A DNA stretch of 64,000 nt from Calliopum simillimum (lineage: Eukaryota > Arthropoda > Insecta > Diptera > Lauxaniidae). Shown in pieces: positions 59,346 to 64,000 of the stretch (the first letter of the stretch is position 1; the number at the start of each line of letters is the position of its first letter). The position numbers were made by a program, and so were the translations under genes. The stretch is from the NCBI GenBank assembly GCA_951812925.1, contig OX638370.1:115644897-115708896 (forward strand). The letters run 5' to 3'. The notes beneath the pieces are model-generated. The model was not told where the DNA came from, searched no databases, and worked only from the letters and a program-made list of their open reading frames with translations.

Positions 59346-61535
59346 AAAAATATAAGATAATTATGCAAATAATATAAATGTCGAAAAATATAACAAAGTC
59401 GAAAATGTTAATGATGTTAAAAATATATTGAAAAATGAAGTTGAAATATTAAAGAAGTTGTGATATAGTGTAAAATACGAAAAATTTTTATGGAGTGGAA
59501 ATATGTTGCTAAAGCTTAAAAATCTTCAAAATGTCAAAAAATGTATCATATATAAATGATTGAAAAAGAATCAAAAAATATTAAATGGAAAAGAGTTGAA
59601 AATTTTTAACTGTCGTATAGATTCAAATATCTAAAAACATCAAAAATATCTTCAGTTCTAGTGTAGCAATTTCAAGCCATCTTTCTAACTCACTGCTAAA
59701 CTTGCGTTAATTTAAGGAAAATTTTTACTTCAAAAAGTCAATTGTGAATTGAATAATTTTTCTTCACTTGACATTTGCCGAAAAAAACCAGTTGTGAACG
59801 TATTTCTTTTCTAAGCAGAAGCCATAATTGCAAAAAAAAAAAAATAGAAAAAAACTTATTAAAAATGCTCAAGCACGCACCAACACCCGGTATGCTACCG
59901 CTGTCGTAGACACTTTTTCTAACCCTACTATGCTGAAACAAATCACTGCCTTCATACCAAAACCATTCACTGTAGCTTCCCGCCTCACACTTTCATACAC
60001 TCGCACATAAATTTATGTTAACAATCAAGAGGGTGAACGAAAAAAGCCATAGGGTTACCAACCTCAAAAACACGATTGACTACTGACTCGTCATTCTTCA
60101 AATATATCCGTACGTATGTATGAATGTAGGTAGAAAATACTAAACTGAACTGATACCAACTTTGCGATCGCATGCGATATGACGCATACAACACTGAATT
60201 CAGCACTAAAATGTTAAGAAAAATGCTTTAGGGTGAATTTTTGATGTCATCTCAATTTCTTTCACCCCATTGAAGACCCAAAAAACATTTAATGTTTCAT
60301 ACGAGATATACAAAAATCATGTTTAGTTGTATGTTGTACTATATATGTACGTATTTTCATTGGAATTAAGGTCCAATCTCACCCTCATTTAAAACATTTT
60401 TCATTTTTTTTTTTTTTTGCTTTCCCCCTACCTAGTTCTTTAGTGTAGAGTTTTGTTTGAGCAGGCCACGCCAGAAAAAAAAGGGTCAATTTAAATAATT
60501 TTGATGAGGGTCATAATTATAATGAAACACTGCCTGACTGACGCACTCATATGTTTGTATAAAACGTGCAAAGCAAGGGGGGATGACTAGTAACGTTATT
60601 AAGAAGAAAAAAAACTGCTATCAAATTGTTTTTGAGAGGGAAAAATAATTCCCAATTTTGTTCCCCCTATTGTTGCAACTCATACCAAGGGGTGTAAATT
60701 TTCAGTCTCTCCCCTGAAAAAGACATTTAATATTTAAATAAAAATTATTGATTGAGTGCAGATTTGCTGACAGTCAGTCATGTTGGAGGATGTTGTTTTC
60801 GCATATGATGGCGTGGGGTGTCATGCCTCATTTATTGATTGTTCTGAATCTTCGTTTCGAGTAGCAGCATGCACTTTATTTATTTATTTGTTTTCTGTTT
60901 GTAATAAAAGTCTTCTTTTTTTGACAGTAGCATCATTTTTCATTTCATTTGGGAAGCTTTACTTTGAATATTTTAAATTTACTACGGTTATCAGTGAGTT
61001 TGAACCTTTTTATATACGCTTTATTAAGTTGTTGGCTCATATACATTTATATATTTATGTTTATTCAGTTGTTTTCTATGCAAATACTAGATAACATTTT
61101 TTTTTTTCATATTTATTTATTTATGTTTTTTAAAAGATTATATGCTATTTGTTGTCACAATCTAAAAACCAACTGCATCAGTATTTGTCAGTAGTAAATA
61201 TTTATATAGCATTTACCATCATTACGACGTACAGACATTTCTGAGAGTAAGTATTTGTTGAACAAATATGCTGACTTTTTGTGTTGATTTCTATATTTTT
61301 TTTCTATTTCTTTTAAATTAAACACTAAAATTTGAAGTGTTTACCTAAATAAATTTAAAGTCCCTGAAAGTCAAATATTGAGGTGTGATAAATATAACTG
61401 TTTAGTAATAATATAAAACGATTTCTCAGTATGAAAGCTTATTTAAGCTTATTGTTTCTAGATTAAATAATCTTAACTCTTACAGGTATTTTTCCATAAG
61501 CACTTTCAGAACTTTAAGTTCATTCCCTTCTAGCT
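59346..61535. other. non-coding DNA, nothing recognised
   Basis: AT-rich; frames at 59738-60206 and 60780-61194 have no domain. T runs near 60403 and 61098. Confidence 0.4.
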
Positions 61536-61544
61536 TAAGAAACA

Positions 61545-62219
61545 ATGTCTAAGAATGTCCCTTTTACTTACAATAAGTACTTGCCAAGCAATGACATGAC
61601 GTTTAAAGCTGGCAGTGATGACATCGGAAACGTCGATAGCTTCACGTATCTAGGCAGCATTATCTCCATGGATGGTGGAGCAAAAGAGGATATCAACTCA
61701 AGAATAGCAAAAGCAAAAGGCGCGTTTGCTCAACTGAACAAAATATGGTCTTCATCCGTTATATCCACCAAAACGAGAGTGCGCATTTTTGATTCGAATG
61801 TGAAATCGGTTTTGTTATATGGGTGCGAAACATGGCTTGTTACTGAACAACTAACAAACAAGCTGCAAGTATTCGTCAACAAATGCTTAAGGCGTATATT
61901 AAAGGTTTGGTGGCCTCGCACTATATCAAATGCCGAGCTACATCAAAAATGCAAACAGAAGGCTATAGCAAACGAGATCAAGCTGCGCAAATGGGGATGG
62001 ATTGGTCACACTCTCCGGAAACCACACAGCGAAGTTTGTCGCCAGGCCCTTGAGTGGAATCCACAAGGCAGTAGAGGACGTGGTAGACCCAAAACCAACT
62101 GGAAAAGGTCGTTGGAAAAGGAAATCCAAGAATCGGGAAAATCGTGGCAAGAGATCAAAGTCATCGCAAGGGATCGTGACAAATGGAGAGATTTCATATT
62201 GGCCCTATGCTCCTCCTAG
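61545..62219 (+). CDS. RTE-like non-LTR retrotransposon ORF, C-terminal remnant
   Basis: An open frame of 224 codons. It matches the region C-terminal to the catalytic core of RTE-like endonuclease/reverse transcriptases, as I know it from many invertebrates. Landmarks: FTYLGSII (residues 33-40), LLYGCETW (90-97), CLRRILKVWWP (114-124), RKWGWIGHTLRKP (148-160) and GRGRPKTNW (178-186). The endonuclease and the catalytic FADD-type motif would lie upstream but are not there: an in-frame TAA lies at 61536-61538, so the element is 5'-truncated. The Met at 61545 is simply the first one available, not a native start. The frame is free of stops, so the copy may be fairly recent. It is followed by a short 3' UTR and a GAT-type tail. 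It cannot retrotranspose by itself. Confidence 0.85.
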   Translation: MSKNVPFTYNKYLPSNDMTFKAGSDDIGNVDSFTYLGSIISMDGGAKEDINSRIAKAKGAFAQLNKIWSSSVISTKTRVRIFDSNVKSVLLYGCETWLVTEQLTNKLQVFVNKCLRRILKVWWPRTISNAELHQKCKQKAIANEIKLRKWGWIGHTLRKPHSEVCRQALEWNPQGSRGRGRPKTNWKRSLEKEIQESGKSWQEIKVIARDRDKWRDFILALCSS

Positions 62220-62298
62220 GAGTTAAAGGAGAATACATACATACATACATGTTATTGTAAAATCTCAAATTGATGATGATGATTACGATGATGATTCG
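62220..62298 (+). mobile_element. 3' UTR and ATG/GAT tail of RTE-like element
   Basis: A very short 3' UTR with a (CATA)n tract (62235-62250) ends in TGATGATGATGATTACGATG (about 62272-62291), then ATGATT. Short UTRs ending in trinucleotide repeats rather than poly-A are typical of RTE elements and support the assignment. Confidence 0.7.
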
Positions 62299-62349
62299 TT
62301 CCTGTACGTTAGAAATAAACTGTATACCGACATTTCCGCCTGAAGTTCC

Positions 62350-62670
62350 AACGTAACCCATAAACTTAAATCATCACATCTCTGAAACTATTTAGCGCAC
62401 ATGAATGAGATTTGGTACTTATGTAAAAAGTACCAAGATAAATAATGAATACTGGGAAAAATGGGGGTATCACGCCCCCGAAAAAATCAATTAATCATAT
62501 CTCCGAAAATATTTATCGCACATGAATGAGATTTAATATTTGTACACAGAGTGCCAGGGCAAATAATTTTCCATGGAAAAATGAGCGATGCCACGTCTTT
62601 TAAAAAGAAAATTCATAATTTATGATATTTGGTACATATGTAAAATGGATAGGGACAAATGACATTCTTT
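62350..62670 (+). repeat. dispersed repeat, ~110-bp units (copy 2)
   Basis: Same text and order as 55335-55770: ATCTCTGAAACTATTTAGCG, TATCTCCGAAAATATTTATC, GATAGGGACAAATGACATTC. It begins about 50 bp after the RTE tail. Confidence 0.7.
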
Positions 62671-62884
62671 TTTCGGAGACACCCTTAATAATTTTTAAAT
62701 TTTTCCCTAAAAATTTGTGAAACAAATTTGTTCTATTAAAATGGGTCCAAAAAGCCTACGTGCGGTGAAAGACGCCCTTGATAGTTTTCAAATATTATTT
62801 TTGACCCATTTCCTTCATATTGTCTTTCACTCCAGCTTGTGTGAGGTAATTAGCTGCAATCAGCTGCAAACTATTAAGTGAAGA

Positions 62885-62975
62885 CCATAGCAGTCTTGAC
62901 CTCGGTCTTGAACTTGGACATGGAGTCTTGATCTTGGTTTTTATATTGAATCTTGGTCTTGGTCTTAAAAAAATC
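62885..62975 (-). repeat. TCTTGG/TCTTGA simple-sequence tract
   Basis: GTCTTGACCTCGGTCTTGAA and TTGGTCTTGGTCTTAAAA are degenerate hexamer-like repeats. Similar words appear near 58905-58925 (CATGGTCTTGGTTTT). Confidence 0.6.
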
Positions 62976-63129
62976 TCGAAAAATTGTTGAGTTTTCAAAA
63001 TTTCCAAACCTTATTATTACAAAGCAGTTGGGTTTTTAAGATGACTAATTTCGAGTTGAGAAAAGATTTTGTGCTTGACTAAAAAGCAGTATTGGTCATT
63101 ATGGTCATTGACGATTCCAATCGAAATTA

Positions 63130-63450
63130 TCAAAAAAAAAAAAAACATCCAATGAAAAACGTCCAAAAAAATAAAAATATCCAAAAAAAAAACATGCAAT
63201 GAAAAACATCTAAAAATAAAAACTCCCAAAAAAAACATCTACAAAAAACATCCATTGGAAAACATCCAATAAAAACACCAAAAAAACATCCAGTGAAAAA
63301 CATCCAAAAAAAAAAAAACTTCCAAAAGAAAACATTTTTTTAATAAATATTTTTTTATTGGATGTTTTTATTTTTGGATGGTTTTTTTTTTAGGTGTTAT
63401 TTTTGGATGTTTTTTTTTTTGATGTTTTTTTTTTTGGATATTTTTGATAA
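63130..63450. repeat. foldback of AACATCCA / TGGATGTT simple repeats
   Basis: The left half (63131-63330) repeats AAAAAACATCCAATGAAAAA-type units. The right half (63350-63450) is the complementary TTGGATGTTTTTATTTTTGG-type text, so the region can fold on itself. ATTATCAAAAA at the left (63126) mirrors TTTTTGATAAT at the right (63441-63451). Confidence 0.75.
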
Positions 63451-63451
63451 T

Positions 63452-64000
63452 CACCATCATTGAAAGGACAATATCTATACGTTCAAGCGAAATCAACTCT
63501 TATTGATTTTCACTCCAGGAAAATCATCTACGAAATTTTAAAGTTCAGTGTTTTTAAAAATCATTCCACGACTTTAAGCGTTAGTACATTTTTGGAAACA
63601 TTGATTTTTCGAGATTAGTACTAAGAAAACCAAATTTCATAAAATTTTTTGAATATTTTTACAAAAAAATTTATTATTATCGAAAGTGCTCTTGACGTGA
63701 GCAATTTTACTTGACTTTATGAGGGGCACCTTTGAAGTATAAAACACCTTTTACTGCATAAAATAGTTGAAAACAGAACTATCAAATGTAAGGTTTGTTT
63801 CTACAAGTTCCTCCGCTTTACCCAATCTGTCGATCTGTAATCTGAAAGGTACATAATTTGCTTGAAATTTAGATTATATTGGCCAACCAATTGTAGCCAA
63901 GTATCAACTAACTTAGTGAGAGTTCATCAGTTGTTTAAGTATATCAAATAATCGCCACTGACTTAAACTGCCTGGTCAATAACCTTAATTTCTGAACTGA
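63452..64000. other. non-coding DNA, nothing recognised
   Basis: No open frame of note or repeat partner in the window. Confidence 0.4.

Noticed and set aside
58898..59368. 156-codon minus-strand frame
   Set aside because: Spans the 134-bp tandem repeat; no recognisable domain.

Overview
This is AT-rich, non-coding DNA from an insect, most likely a higher (cyclorrhaphan) fly. Four things point there: long A/T runs; many CAA/GTT triplet microsatellites; I-like and RTE-like non-LTR retrotransposon remnants; and a dispersed repeat whose text (TTCTTGATCAGCGTCA followed by GCCATGTCCGTCTGTC) resembles a repeat common in fly genomes. Genus cannot be fixed from sequence alone. I found no convincing host protein-coding exon, host tRNA or rRNA gene. 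The window reads as an intergenic region or a very long intron filled with decayed mobile elements. The only recognisable coding sequence is retrotransposon debris: an RNase H plus zinc-motif fragment (8829-9352), a C-terminal fragment (41145-41480) and a 224-codon RTE-like C-terminal ORF (61545-62219). LAYOUT. 1-2.7 kb: low-complexity DNA. 2.7-3.4 kb: tandem repeat with an inverted end. 4.7-6.4 kb: minus-strand LTR-like remnant with two copies of a tRNA-Lys-type primer-binding site (PBS). 6.66-7.75 kb: foldback element with a tRNA-like segment. 8.8-9.35 kb: retrotransposon pseudogene behind another PBS remnant. 11.4-12.1 kb: minisatellite followed by a MITE. 13.4-13.8 kb: direct and inverted repeats. 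15.8-16.7 kb: dispersed repeat with 142-bp units, inverted copy at 58.0-58.66 kb. 22.9-23.9 kb: inverted-repeat-bounded element made of six tandem units, each with the tRNA-Lys PBS-like core. 25.3-26.1 and 27.5-28.1 kb: two copies of a terminal-inverted-repeat (TIR) element carrying tRNA-like boxes. 29.8-30.8 kb: ~1-kb palindromic element with broken relatives at 27.5-28.06 and 40.0-40.2 kb. 32.2-33.3, 50.15-50.8 and 51.76-52.46 kb: a TIR family with GGGTAAG ends. 35.3-36.0, 44.2-44.9 and 48.5-48.87 kb: minisatellite or hexamer arrays that produce spurious ORFs. 36.9-37.4 and 55.8-56.2 kb: inverted copies of one repeat. 39.66-39.76 kb: perfect 36-bp-arm hairpin. 40.3-41.65 kb: second LTR-like copy, interrupted by a retrotransposon fragment with an 11-bp target duplication. 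57.63-57.86 kb: near-perfect foldback MITE. 58.9-59.35 kb: 134-bp tandem repeat. 61.5-62.3 kb: RTE-like 3' end. 63.1-63.45 kb: A-rich/T-rich foldback. The most unusual object is the 22.9-23.9 kb element, in which an LTR-end/PBS module has become a satellite enclosed by inverted repeats. All alignments were made by eye; identities and boundaries are approximate.
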